A model generated the notes under the pieces. That model worked only from the letters and a program-made list of their open reading frames with translations. It did no database searches and was not told where the DNA came from. The translations under genes and the position numbers were made by a program. Source: Sipunculus nudus (lineage: Eukaryota; Annelida; Sipuncula; Golfingiida; Sipunculidae). From it: a DNA stretch of 64,000 nucleotides. Shown here piece by piece: positions 44,701 through 46,859 of this stretch (positions are counted from its first letter, which is position 1; each line of letters starts with the position of its first letter). The stretch is from the NCBI GenBank assembly GCA_026874595.1, contig CM049311.1, forward strand, positions 9,401,676 to 9,465,675. The letters are read 5' to 3'.

Positions 44701-46757
44701 CAGGACCTCCCTCCTACGCAACCTTGTTATTGTTAACAAACACACATGAACTGTGTTTACAAACATGCAATACCATAACAAGGTGTTTAACAGCTCAAAG
44801 GGAGGTTCTGAGACAGTATGCTGGGATGGTTTTGCTGGGAAAGTTTTGTGTAAAAGAGTAAGGCTGAACTGATAATGTGAAAGAATGGGCATAATATTAC
44901 TACTGATTATGCCCCTTTAAGCAATGACTCTTTGTACATATTCTACTACAATTCTTACATTTTATAATATAGATTGTGTAGGGTGTGCCTTTATAAATTT
45001 GATGAGACTGTTAAAAAATGTTAAGCACTCAAACCAGTCTCTAACCTAATTGCTGTTCTTGCATGAGGTAAATGGTCCTATGACACAAAGGTAACTGCAA
45101 TAACTTTAAGAAGTTATTGTAATTGTAATTGATTACTTTTCTGAAAACACAAAATTAATTGTAAAGGATTACTTTAAAGGTAATTGGATCCACCTCTGCT
45201 TCAGAACAATTATGATATAGTGAGCTGATATTTCTGGTAATGTTTCCACATGTAGTAAATGAAAGTTTTTTTTATTTGACCTAAAGAAGCATATCACTAG
45301 GTACAATTTGTGGTGTGCTGATTAATTGATTAATTCAATGATTTGTCGTTTTCTTTCAAAATCGATTAAATTGATTGCATTTTTTGCATAATTGATTAAA
45401 AATGTTTATGTATGCACATGCAAAGAATCTGATCCTGTCAGAGATATATGAACACAAAGTAAAGAACAGCATCAAAACAGAACATTGCGCAGCCAAGAAA
45501 ACCATCCAGTGGCAAGAAGACCATGAATGTAGGTGGACCAGTGGTTTCAATATGAATACAGATGTACAAGTCAGACTATTTAATGGTACCAGTATACAGC
45601 AGATTTCAAGGAAACATAGAAGTTACACAAAATAATCATCAGTCATTTTTATTTTTCAATTTAAAACAAATTCCTACGTCTAGTTACAATACATGAATTT
45701 TATACATGTTATATTTGTCAGCCTTTCCAATACCCAAGTTCCCAAGGGTTTCTAAATTGCGATATTCGTGAAAGGGAACTTATCATGAAAATGAAACCTT
45801 TGTGAATAAAAGATTCCATCATCAAAGGCAAAGTTAAAAACAAAATGTAAACATTATGATAAATAGATTGTGTTTGTTCAATGATTGACATTTTAAATCT
45901 TATCAGAGCTTTCCTTGTCTGCCTTTCACATAAAAATTGATACACATGTACTCTGTTGTGTGACTTTTGTACTGTCAGATTGCAAAAATGGAACGATCGT
46001 GAAATACTGAAATGGTGAAAATTGCTAAATTTTGACCCTGCGAATAAGAAGCCTACCACAGTATATATTTCAGATCGTGAAAATGGAACCCTCCCTAAAT
46101 AACAAAATGTTGATAATTGCAAACTTTTAACCCTGTGAATAAGAACCTAACCATAGTATGTCTGCAAAGTAAATGAATACTTGAGTTCTGATTAAGACTG
46201 GTGTAATAAGGCAGTATTACTAAGACTCAAGTATCCCATGCCCTGTGCAAAAGTTGTAATCTGTCCTTTCATCCATGAAGCCCTTACTTGTTACTGAGGT
46301 ATTTATTCCGGTTATACACAGCAACCTCCAGTTTTTCATGGGCTTCAATTTCCCTGGCGACTGGCCATTCAAATTTCTGCAATGAAAAACAAATATAAAA
46401 GCCCCTTCACTTATAATTAAACATATAAGTTATATGACTAATATTTATAGAATAGTATTAACACAGGCATAACTACTGACCTATAACACTGTACTACTTT
46501 TACAGATGTAAGCCCCTAAGTGATCCTGGCCTTTTCCACATCATTCTATGTAATTATAATCATAGTTATAAAATAATAATACATATAGAAAGCTCTCAAT
46601 GCACACTTACAATTTATCACTTCACAATGTCATAAAATTAAAGTAAAATACTTAGCAGGTCACAATAGTTATAGTTGGCAGTGCAAGTAGACAGGTACCT
46701 CTCCAATGTATGCCACAGACTTAGCATCTTTGACAAGCTTTGACACCTGGCTATTAT
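182..46757 (-). CDS. OTOF: Otoferlin-like ferlin gene, N-terminal half (22 confident exons, both ends open)
   Basis: Ferlins are large tail-anchored, multi-C2 calcium and phospholipid sensors; otoferlin drives vesicle fusion and replenishment at hair-cell ribbon synapses. The 22 exons join in phase into 910 codons with no stop. In order the protein shows C2A (about residues 1-100), an acidic Ser-rich linker (100-190), C2B (190-295), FerI (about 275-335), C2C (about 360-560), a C2-like segment and second acidic linker (560-640), FerA (650-800) and FerB (800-910). Diagnostic stretches include FEWPVA, STNCPYFNEYFVFDYHEPP, DDDDIEGNLLLPAGVP, RRLRGVLDDL and SFPDIFIWMICNKKRVAY, which fit otoferlin better than dysferlin or myoferlin from memory. 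The remaining C2 domains and membrane anchor lie beyond position 1. The start codon exon is uncertain. Introns range from about 300 bp to 13 kb and are full of mobile elements. Orthology is inferred from recalled family sequences. Confidence 0.93.
430..575. mobile_element. Tc1/mariner-like MITE fragment
   Basis: Contains TCTAATAAGACCACCTGT and ends CACAGGTTTCACTGAA. It is homologous to the right arm at 22130-22278 (TATTAAGACCACC...ACACAGGTTTCACT). The left terminus is unclear. It lies in the intron between the two FerB exons. Confidence 0.5.
832..984 (-). CDS. OTOF: OTOF-like exon: FerB start
   Basis: 153 nt, acceptor CTATTCCAG, donor CAA|GTGGGT, phase 0 at both ends. It reads PQPSFPDIFIWMICNKKRVA then YYRLPAKDILSSTEPEM and EGKHCGKLHDIFLQ. 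It matches [39 protein letters not shown] in otoferlin. Confidence 0.97.
1444..1560 (-). CDS. OTOF: OTOF-like exon: FerA end
   Basis: 117 nt, acceptor CTAACTTCAAG, donor GAG|GTAGGG, phase 0 at both ends. It reads DRILCRSLEIRKRISKNNIK then ERWKESREFLRRLRHLLKE, a basic helical segment matching [24 protein letters not shown]. Confidence 0.92.
2041..2238 (-). CDS. OTOF: OTOF-like exon: FerA middle
   Basis: 198 nt, acceptor GTTTCTTAG, donor GTG|GTGAGT, phase 0 at both ends. It reads SLGIDEVKEMIRLDQDYPDR then RLRGVLDDLIQNCKDYL and ends LDKGRNRLCKYHV. The YPxRRLRGVL motif is a strong otoferlin match. A glycine-rich GAGAGK segment sits where otoferlin has a loop (DKDQGHSSRTRL). Confidence 0.96.
2500..2565 (+). 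repeat. SINE 3' tail fragment
   Basis: GCCTCATATTAGTTATTATA and the following AAATAAGGTTTA resemble the tail of the SINE at 28318-28560 (GCCTCCGATTAGTTATTATA). The rest of the 2239-3138 intron shows only AT-rich sequence and a short TA run near 2755. Confidence 0.4.
3139..3315 (-). CDS. OTOF: OTOF-like exon: FerA start
   Basis: 177 nt, acceptor ATATTTAG, donor CTG|GTATGA, phase 0 at both ends. It reads VDLPMKSTTDVARPLVGGDD, YYYMDYQKDKPCVYIRSRFE, then DLRKREYHTNLLQRIVDSL. It matches [41 protein letters not shown]. Confidence 0.96.
3316..5944. other. Intron, no conserved coding sequence recognised
   Basis: AT-rich. Several open frames of 65-105 codons occur on both strands (for example minus 5133-5450 and plus 4753-5049), but none resembles a known family and none has convincing splice context. 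Degenerate transposon coding cannot be excluded. Confidence 0.5.
5945..5971 (-). CDS. Candidate 27-nt micro-exon in the acidic linker (unconfirmed)
   Basis: Acceptor AACTTCACAG and donor AAG|GTAACA bound nine open codons, GAGTEGKKK. Both boundaries are phase 0, as needed between exons 16776-16906 and 3139-3315, and the basic composition suits this linker. Ferlin linkers are known to vary by splicing, but nothing here proves use. Confidence 0.45.
5972..7760. other. Intron with simple repeats
   Basis: Holds C- and A-rich tracts at 6443-6470, a direct 22-bp tandem repeat near 6580-6625 (TTTTAAGGATCCCTGCTTGG) and a pure (AT)n tract of about 55 bp at 7079-7135. No gene is seen. Confidence 0.7.
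7081..7135. repeat. (TA)n microsatellite
   Basis: Uninterrupted TA dinucleotides for about 55 bp. Confidence 0.97.
7760..9420. repeat. Older diverged duplication flanking the 329-bp repeat
   Basis: About 7935-8110 (ACAACTTGCCTC...TCTGAAGTCAAATGAAT) is homologous to about 9225-9400 (ACAACTTGCCTC...TCTGAAGGCAAATGAAT). Both end in a GATGGTAA..AATT motif. The copies are clearly diverged. Confidence 0.6.
8281..8938. repeat. 329-bp tandem duplication, nearly identical
   Basis: Copy 1 (8281-8609) and copy 2 (8610-8938) both begin TTGCTTTAAAGGATATGTC and end CTAATCTCAACAAA. Only two or so substitutions are visible (CACGATA against CATGATA; CTTTACC against CTATACC), which implies a recent duplication. 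Confidence 0.96.
9938..10250 (+). mobile_element. tRNA-derived SINE
   Basis: An A-box-like TGGTCCAGGG (about 9945) and B-box-like GAGTTCAAATC (about 9982) lie about 37 bp apart, as in a tRNA-derived pol III promoter. The 3' part AATGGAATTCTGCAGA is shared with the fragment near 18825-18860, which shows that it is a repeat family. It sits on the plus strand in an intron. Confidence 0.65.
10450..10683 (+). mobile_element. Helentron-like family A, 3' end fragment
   Basis: Has the family A 3' module: a TTTTCC..ATATCTCAAAGG block, a GGACGGACAG tract, then CTATAGCTCAG...CTGAGCTAAAAA, which folds as a hairpin. No 5' terminus is present. Confidence 0.75.
10962..10998 (-). mobile_element. Tc1/mariner-like MITE arm fragment
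   Basis: GATGAAACCTTGTTGTGTCA and AACTCGCTTAAGTC match, inverted, the right arm of the MITE at 11034-11240 (GACTTAAGTGAGTTCGACAT, AACAAGGTTTCAC). Confidence 0.6.
11034..11240. mobile_element. Tc1/mariner-like MITE with TIRs
   Basis: Begins TACAGTGAAACC and ends GGTTTCACTGTGTA, in a TA-rich setting. The interior has TCGAC motifs in both orientations. The 207-bp length cannot encode a transposase. The TA target and CAGTGAAACC terminus are typical of Tc1/mariner-derived MITEs. Confidence 0.8.
11517..14193 (+). mobile_element. Helentron-like (HINE) element, family A copy 1
   Basis: The 5' end is ACAAGGGACCCATAGGTCAC followed by CGCTCAGCTG. The 3' end is GCTCAGATGA...TCAGCTGAGCTAAAAA after a (GGAC)n-like tract at 14090-14145. 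The CTCAGCTG and CAGCTGAG motifs are inverted repeats of each other. The core has diverged internal repeats (AATTTAAGG.AC..ATTTTATATTT at about 12910 and 13600). Boundaries assume that these two ends belong together. Confidence 0.75.
14659..16651 (+). mobile_element. Helentron-like element, family B
   Basis: The 5' end has a perfect hairpin (GTAGTCG acaag CGACTAC) followed by TTGTATCCGCC. The 3' end (GTATCCGCAAAAC tct GTTTTGGCGGATAC) is another hairpin, and its arm with AA is the 11-bp inverted partner of the 5' motif. The core is a tandem array. It fills the intron just downstream of the acidic-linker exon at 16776. Confidence 0.82.
14880..16420 (+). repeat. 280-bp tandem array with GGTGGCGCCACC palindromes (family B core)
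   Basis: CAGGTGGCGCCACCA recurs at about 14921, 15199, 15477, 15758 (one mismatch), 16038 and 16318, a spacing of 278-281 bp. A second palindrome (TAGGTGGCGCCACCT) sits about midway in each unit. GGTCAAACGGTTCCCGAGAT is also conserved. Units from 15340 onward are nearly identical, which suggests recent expansion. Confidence 0.93.
16776..16906 (-). CDS. OTOF: OTOF-like exon: acidic linker before FerA
   Basis: 131 nt, acceptor ATTCTCAG, donor CAG|GTGAGT. It reads IHGNTLDGMAATSLFDDKET then STDDSDDDEKAQLINKRQRK and QSQ. An acidic run followed by a basic run mirrors the poorly conserved [20 protein letters not shown] linker of otoferlin. GNTLDG equals GNEVDG. It ends in phase 0. Confidence 0.93.
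16907..17639. other. Intron, no feature seen
   Basis: AT-rich sequence between two otoferlin exons with no recognised repeat or open frame of note. Confidence 0.6.
17640..17748 (-). CDS. OTOF: OTOF-like exon: post-C2C C2-like segment
   Basis: 109 nt, acceptor CCACTAG, donor ATTG|GTATGC. It reads MAVAPKKEFILFCSIFEASM then IHRQWRDKDIYFEISI. The match is [33 protein letters not shown] in otoferlin. It ends in phase 1, completing Gly with the next exon. Confidence 0.95.
18415..18629 (-). CDS. OTOF: OTOF-like exon: C2C end
   Basis: 215 nt, acceptor ATATTCCAG, donor AAG|GTAAGT. It starts FLPTFGPSWVNFYGAVRDFK, continues LIDKNNMLNKGVGEGVAYRG, RVLMSIKTEML and ends EKVRVSGK. It matches [44 protein letters not shown]. 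It ends in phase 0. Confidence 0.97.
18640..18865 (+). mobile_element. SINE fragment related to the copy at 9938
   Basis: CCTGCAGGTATGGTAGACAC, then CTGAAATGGAATTCTACAGA and a TACATACTTA tail, resemble the body and 3' end of the SINE at 9938-10250. No clear pol III promoter is present. Confidence 0.5.
18900..19575. repeat. About 141-bp tandem array, 4 units
   Basis: GACCTCATTAAATATGCATG and variants recur near 18966, 19107, 19246 and 19390, each followed by TCAGGTGAGAAACTCTA-like and GTAAGTCACCA-like motifs. It ends near TATACCATAATACT...ATGATGGGTATAT, a possible imperfect hairpin. It may be another element of the same class, but its termini are not clear. Confidence 0.7.
19732..19921 (-). 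CDS. OTOF: OTOF-like exon: C2C middle
   Basis: 190 nt, acceptor TATCTTTCAG, donor GAAG|GTAATC. It reads GRTTSKKSYNPEFKENLIFI, then DMFPPLCNRFKIMMYDED, then PVKDDVIATHFIDLHQIM. This follows otoferlin [38 protein letters not shown]. The DED acidic loop is consistent with calcium coordination. It ends in phase 1. Confidence 0.97.
20275..22278. mobile_element. Tc1/mariner-like MITE split by a Helentron-like element
   Basis: The left arm TACAGTGGAACCTGTCTGAA and the right arm GACCACC...ACACAGGTTTCACTCTA are the two ends of one MITE type. A family C element separates them. The right arm is homologous to 430-575. Confidence 0.6.
20303..22134 (+). mobile_element. Helentron-like element, family C
   Basis: The 3' terminus GTATCCCAA ctttgtc TTGGGATAC then AATAA is a perfect 9-bp hairpin. 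Tandem units carry ATGGCGCCACCA, GTGGCACCACCT and related palindromes (20413, 20670, 20802, 21800) and ATGACCTTGACC-like blocks near 21080, 21370 and 21660. The expected 5' motif is not visible, so the left limit is approximate or the copy is 5' truncated. Confidence 0.68.
22329..22515 (-). CDS. OTOF: OTOF-like exon: C2C first half
   Basis: 187 nt, acceptor TTGCAG, donor ACG|GTAAGG. It begins NLLLPAGVPMAREQAQYCVT, continues IYKAEDLPRMDTGIFAS and ends LLDAYCRVSFAGMT. It matches NLLLPEGVP...FYVKIYRAEGLPRMNTS...LVDPYVQVFFAG of otoferlin C2C. The usual DP(Y/F) is DAY here, so the loop Asp is kept but the Pro is lost. Phase 0 at the 3' end. Confidence 0.97.
22994..23031 (-). CDS. OTOF: OTOF-like exon: DDDDIEG linker before C2C
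   Basis: 38 nt, acceptor TCTTCAG, donor GG|GTAAGT, reading TPRVDKDDDDIE plus two bases of Gly. The DDIEGNLL motif that precedes C2C in ferlins is completed by the next exon. Confidence 0.94.
23656..23691 (-). CDS. OTOF: OTOF-like small exon: FerI-C2C linker (possible cassette)
   Basis: 36 nt with acceptor ATTTCAG and donor AAG|GTGAGT, reading GPSKNALKVTNK. Both ends are phase 0, so skipping would keep the frame. Otoferlin has a similarly basic linker (KTPHKANET) before DEDDIEGN. Confidence 0.8.
23766..24090 (+). mobile_element. Family C Helentron-like 5' end fragment
   Basis: Begins near TAGTATCCCAAGACAA, the exact 14-bp inverted partner (GTATCCCAAGACAA) of the family C 3' end at 22116-22129. 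ATTCAAGGTCAAGGTCACTC and GGTTATGACCCC are shared with 21915-21985. Confidence 0.65.
24326..24441 (-). CDS. OTOF: OTOF-like exon: FerI
   Basis: 116 nt, donor AAA|GTAAGA. It reads (D)HQYYHKWAVLVNPKELGE then GPRGYLKCDISCIGRGDSVK, equivalent to [35 protein letters not shown]. The acceptor is TTATTACAG; sequence more than about 7 nt upstream of the exon belongs to a mobile element, see the element starting at 24449. Confidence 0.96.
24449..28141 (+). mobile_element. Helentron-like (HINE) element, family A copy 2, with large tandem core
   Basis: The 5' end AACAAGTGACCC then GACGCTCAGCTGACC includes a small hairpin (TGACCC tg GGGTCA). The 3' end has a long (GACAGACG)-like tract at 28040-28090 and then TATAGCTCAG...CAGCTGAGCTAAAAA. 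Internal 3'-end-like motifs (CAGTCAGCTGAGCTAAAAA) occur at about 25629 and 26150, so the copy may be composite. The 5' end lies about 7 nt from the exon at 24326-24441. Confidence 0.8.
24600..28000 (+). repeat. About 338-bp tandem array inside the family A element
   Basis: GGTGGCGCCACC or a near variant occurs at about 25293, 25662, 26001, 26418, 26756, 27092, 27432 and 27769, with 336-340 bp spacing in the later part. GGGGTACTT, CCCATAGCTCGAAGGATATG and GGGTAACAGAGACCT are conserved in each unit. Most units also hold a short G tract (12 G at 27220). Confidence 0.9.
28318..28560 (+). mobile_element. tRNA-derived SINE
   Basis: An A-box-like ATGGTAACAAGTA (about 28329) and B-box-like GGGTTAAATTCCC (about 28362) indicate a tRNA-derived head. 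The tail TACAATTCATGTAAAATAAA is AT-rich. It ends about 50 bp from the C2B/FerI exon at 28610. Confidence 0.68.
28610..28724 (-). CDS. OTOF: OTOF-like exon: C2B end and start of FerI
   Basis: 115 nt, acceptor CTGATAG, donor CCAG|GTTTGT. It reads VYHAHGIPGRDVLKAGNLLA then GRVIGLFKCDVGTVYCAP, and ends with one base that completes Asp in the next exon. It corresponds to [29 protein letters not shown] in otoferlin. Confidence 0.95.
28800..29335. other. Intron with a possible LINE/SINE tail
   Basis: CTTGGGGCAACAAATAAAGT then CTGTATTATCATTA at about 29113-29150 resembles a retroposon 3' end. Nothing else is recognised. Confidence 0.35.
29336..29398 (-). CDS. OTOF: OTOF-like exon: C2B central strand
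   Basis: 63 nt between TTGCAG and ACT|GTAAGT, phase 0 at both ends, reading YFVFDYHEPPISMFDKVITL T. It is equivalent to [20 protein letters not shown] in otoferlin. Confidence 0.96.
29560..30290 (+). pseudogene. Degenerate non-LTR retrotransposon reverse transcriptase (Rex1/L2-like)
   Basis: The plus strand encodes AEQGCVLSAVLFILYTNNL and KIIKYADDTVILG, the reverse transcriptase block with the YADD catalytic motif. After frameshifts come WCDEHYLQLNVKKTKEVV and ENYKYLVFIIDRNLNW, and later LHPLHSEFSFFPSGKHL, the C-terminal signature of Rex1/L2-clade elements. Several stops and frameshifts mark it as dead. It lies in antisense to the host gene, between two C2B exons. The 5' half (endonuclease) is missing. 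Confidence 0.88.
31138..31269 (-). CDS. OTOF: OTOF-like exon: C2B first strands
   Basis: 132 nt, acceptor ATTTCAG, donor GAG|GTAAGT, phase 0 at both ends. It reads ICLNIIQAQQLAGLDIDP then VVKVEVGNNVKFSNIKRS and TNCPYFNE. This matches otoferlin ITVIEARQLVGLNMDPVV...STNCPYYNE nearly residue by residue. The loop carries two Asp residues (LDID) where C2 domains coordinate calcium. Confidence 0.97.
31360..31380. repeat. Poly-C tract
   Basis: An uninterrupted run of about 18 C about 90 bp from the C2B exon at 31138-31269. Confidence 0.95.
31440..32010 (+). repeat. Diverged tandem units (about 140-160 bp), Helentron-like core fragment
   Basis: GGTCAAGGTCAC, the AACTTTGT.GAAA.AA and AAAGTTA..GGGTCACA motifs recur three times. 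The fragment ends with ACGACCACTGACAACGAC, a tract like those before element 3' ends. No termini are recognised. Confidence 0.55.
32610..32661 (-). CDS. OTOF: OTOF-like exon: linker entering C2B
   Basis: 52 nt between TTTTTACAG and CCAG|GTAATA. It reads VQRGMLEQELHKPRHFQ in phase after the preceding exon. KPRHFQ corresponds to the RPMDYQ that precedes the first C2B strand in otoferlin. It ends in phase 0. Confidence 0.88.
33218..33424 (-). mobile_element. hAT-like MITE with CAGGGGCGGATCCA termini
   Basis: Begins CAGAAGCAAATCCAAGTGAG and ends CTGGATCCGCCCCTG. It is the inverted homologue of the copy at 57957-58154; both share CCTCCTGGGGTTACACC-like and poly-C segments. No target duplication was convincing. 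Confidence 0.68.
33425..35580. other. Intron, no recognised gene
   Basis: AT-rich. Only short unsupported frames and homopolymers occur. Confidence 0.55.
35581..35658 (-). CDS. OTOF: OTOF-like exon: C2A-C2B linker
   Basis: 78 nt between TATGTAG and CGCAG|GTAATC. It reads SRISSMDGEDTASQTAMVES MFSGR (split here for length). It is a Ser/Thr-rich linker with weak sequence conservation but both splice phases match its neighbours. The otoferlin linker has the similar DPDSVSLASVTAL composition. Confidence 0.87.
35944..35996. repeat. Two poly-C tracts
   Basis: Runs of about 17 C and 16 C separated by ATCCCCTCTCAG; G-rich on the transcribed-gene (minus) sense strand. Confidence 0.95.
36432..36631 (-). 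CDS. OTOF: OTOF-like exon: end of C2A and acidic linker
   Basis: 200 nt, acceptor ATTTCACAG, donor CAG|GTATGT. It starts TSITFEANYFSPDGQVGQWD, equivalent to [21 protein letters not shown] of otoferlin. It continues into an acidic stretch (QENNQDDADAYAERQMEDF, then ALVDETASVSSAHTY) typical of the C2A-C2B linker. It ends in phase 2. Confidence 0.95.
36660..36756. repeat. Palindromic repeat arms (GTAAAAACTGGTGTATAAG)
   Basis: CGTAAAAACTGGTGTATAAG and GACTTATACACC are inverted arms of one element. A related arm, CTTATACATCAGTTTTTACG, lies at 43015-43034. Confidence 0.6.
36793..36840 (-). CDS. Candidate in-frame 48-nt cassette exon in C2A (unconfirmed)
   Basis: CAG|AAT acceptor and CAG|GTAAGT donor enclose 16 open codons, NTFDLPLATIVDIVTQ, phase 0 at both ends. 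The composition is protein-like and resembles a C2-domain strand (G-T-F-x-x-P-L). Vertebrate otoferlin joins the flanking exons directly, so this would be an insertion or a lineage-specific alternative exon. Confidence 0.5.
36924..37220 (+). mobile_element. Family A Helentron-like 5' end fragment
   Basis: AACAAGGGACCCATGGGTCA then TAGCGCTCAGCTGA is the family A 5' terminus. The 12-bp palindrome GACCCATGGGTC is intact. A GGACAGGCAAGTGGACAG tract lies near 37175. No 3' hairpin follows before the next 5' end at 37341. Confidence 0.68.
37341..41376 (+). mobile_element. Helentron-like (HINE) element, family A copy 3
   Basis: The 5' end AACAAGGGACCCATGGGTCA and CGGCGCTCAGCTGA, and the 3' end GGACGGAC tract plus CTATAGCTCAG...CAGCTGAGCTAAAAA (41270-41376). 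The core has three diverged units around AATCTACAGTTTTTGATCAA (about 38996 and 40646) and GGGCAAAATTTAAGGTAC. Pairing of these two ends is inferred. Confidence 0.72.
38716..38855. repeat. (GA)n-rich microsatellite
   Basis: GAGA runs with interspersed AAAGA; they produce spurious long Arg/Glu and Leu/Ser reading frames on the two strands. Confidence 0.95.
41940..42839 (+). mobile_element. Family A Helentron-like 3' fragment
   Basis: Carries the GAAGCCTGCTAG...GCTGCCTGG and ACGTGCCATTGCCAAAGTT blocks seen in copies 1 and 3, a GGACGGACTGCCGGACGGAC tract, and CTATAGCTCAG...CAGCGGAGCTAAAAA. It ends about 60 bp from the 30-nt candidate exon. Confidence 0.72.
42899..42928 (-). CDS. Candidate in-frame 30-nt cassette exon (unconfirmed)
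   Basis: A strong donor (AAG|GTAAGT) closes a 30-nt open stretch reading AETIPTEDVK after an AG acceptor (GAGACAG|GCT). Both ends are phase 0, as required between the exons at 43776-43875 and 36432-36631. The acceptor has a poor pyrimidine tract, and otoferlin needs no residues here, so this is either an alternative micro-exon or chance. Confidence 0.35.
43776..43875 (-). CDS. OTOF: OTOF-like exon: C2A C-terminal strands
   Basis: 100 nt; the acceptor follows a T-rich tract (TTTTTTCTCAG) and the donor is GAG|GTAGG. It reads LVGSITLILQQLVQSAEL then KITEQLIDINNRAIE. This is the LIGTFRMVLQKVVEE...TLIDDNNAIIK segment of otoferlin C2A. It ends in phase 0. Confidence 0.94.
44011..45206. mobile_element. 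Non-autonomous hAT element with perfect 8-bp target duplication
   Basis: The element (44019-45198, 1180 bp) starts CAGAGTTGGGTCCAA and ends TTGGATCCACCTCTG, imperfect inverted repeats of the hAT CAGNGNTGG type. Both sides are flanked by CTTCAGAA (44011-44018 and 45199-45206), an 8-bp duplication, the hAT length. Subterminal TGTAATTGTAATTGATTAC-like repeats occur at both ends. No transposase is recognisable inside. Confidence 0.93.
46288..46376 (-). CDS. OTOF: OTOF-like exon: C2A core with FEWPVA
   Basis: 89 nt between TTGCAG and a GTAAGG donor. It begins KFEWPVAREIEAHEKLEVAV and ends YNRNKYLSN plus two bases. This matches the otoferlin C2A strand reading (F/R)WPVASSID...LEIQVFNYSKVFSNK. The exon ends in phase 2, which the next exon completes to Lys. 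Confidence 0.94.
46699..46757 (-). CDS. OTOF: OTOF-like exon: C2A, first confident exon
   Basis: Acceptor ATTTCAG and donor GAG|GTACCT bound 59 nt. The exon enters with 2 nt of a split codon and reads NSQVSKLVKDAKSVAYIGE, ending in phase 0. It fills the part of C2A just before the conserved FEWPVA block of the next exon. An upstream exon ending with one base of a codon must supply the N-terminus. Confidence 0.88.
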
Positions 46758-46842
46758 CTGAAATAAAAGAAAAAATGATCAGGTAATGGATAAAAAGGCC
46801 AACAGAATTCACTCAAATGTATTAGGCATGTGTATTACTCCC

Positions 46843-46857
46843 CCCCCCCCCCCCCAG
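46843..46857. repeat. Poly-C tract
   Basis: About 17 C followed by AGCTCTCTCTCTCC. Confidence 0.95.
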
Positions 46858-46859
46858 CT

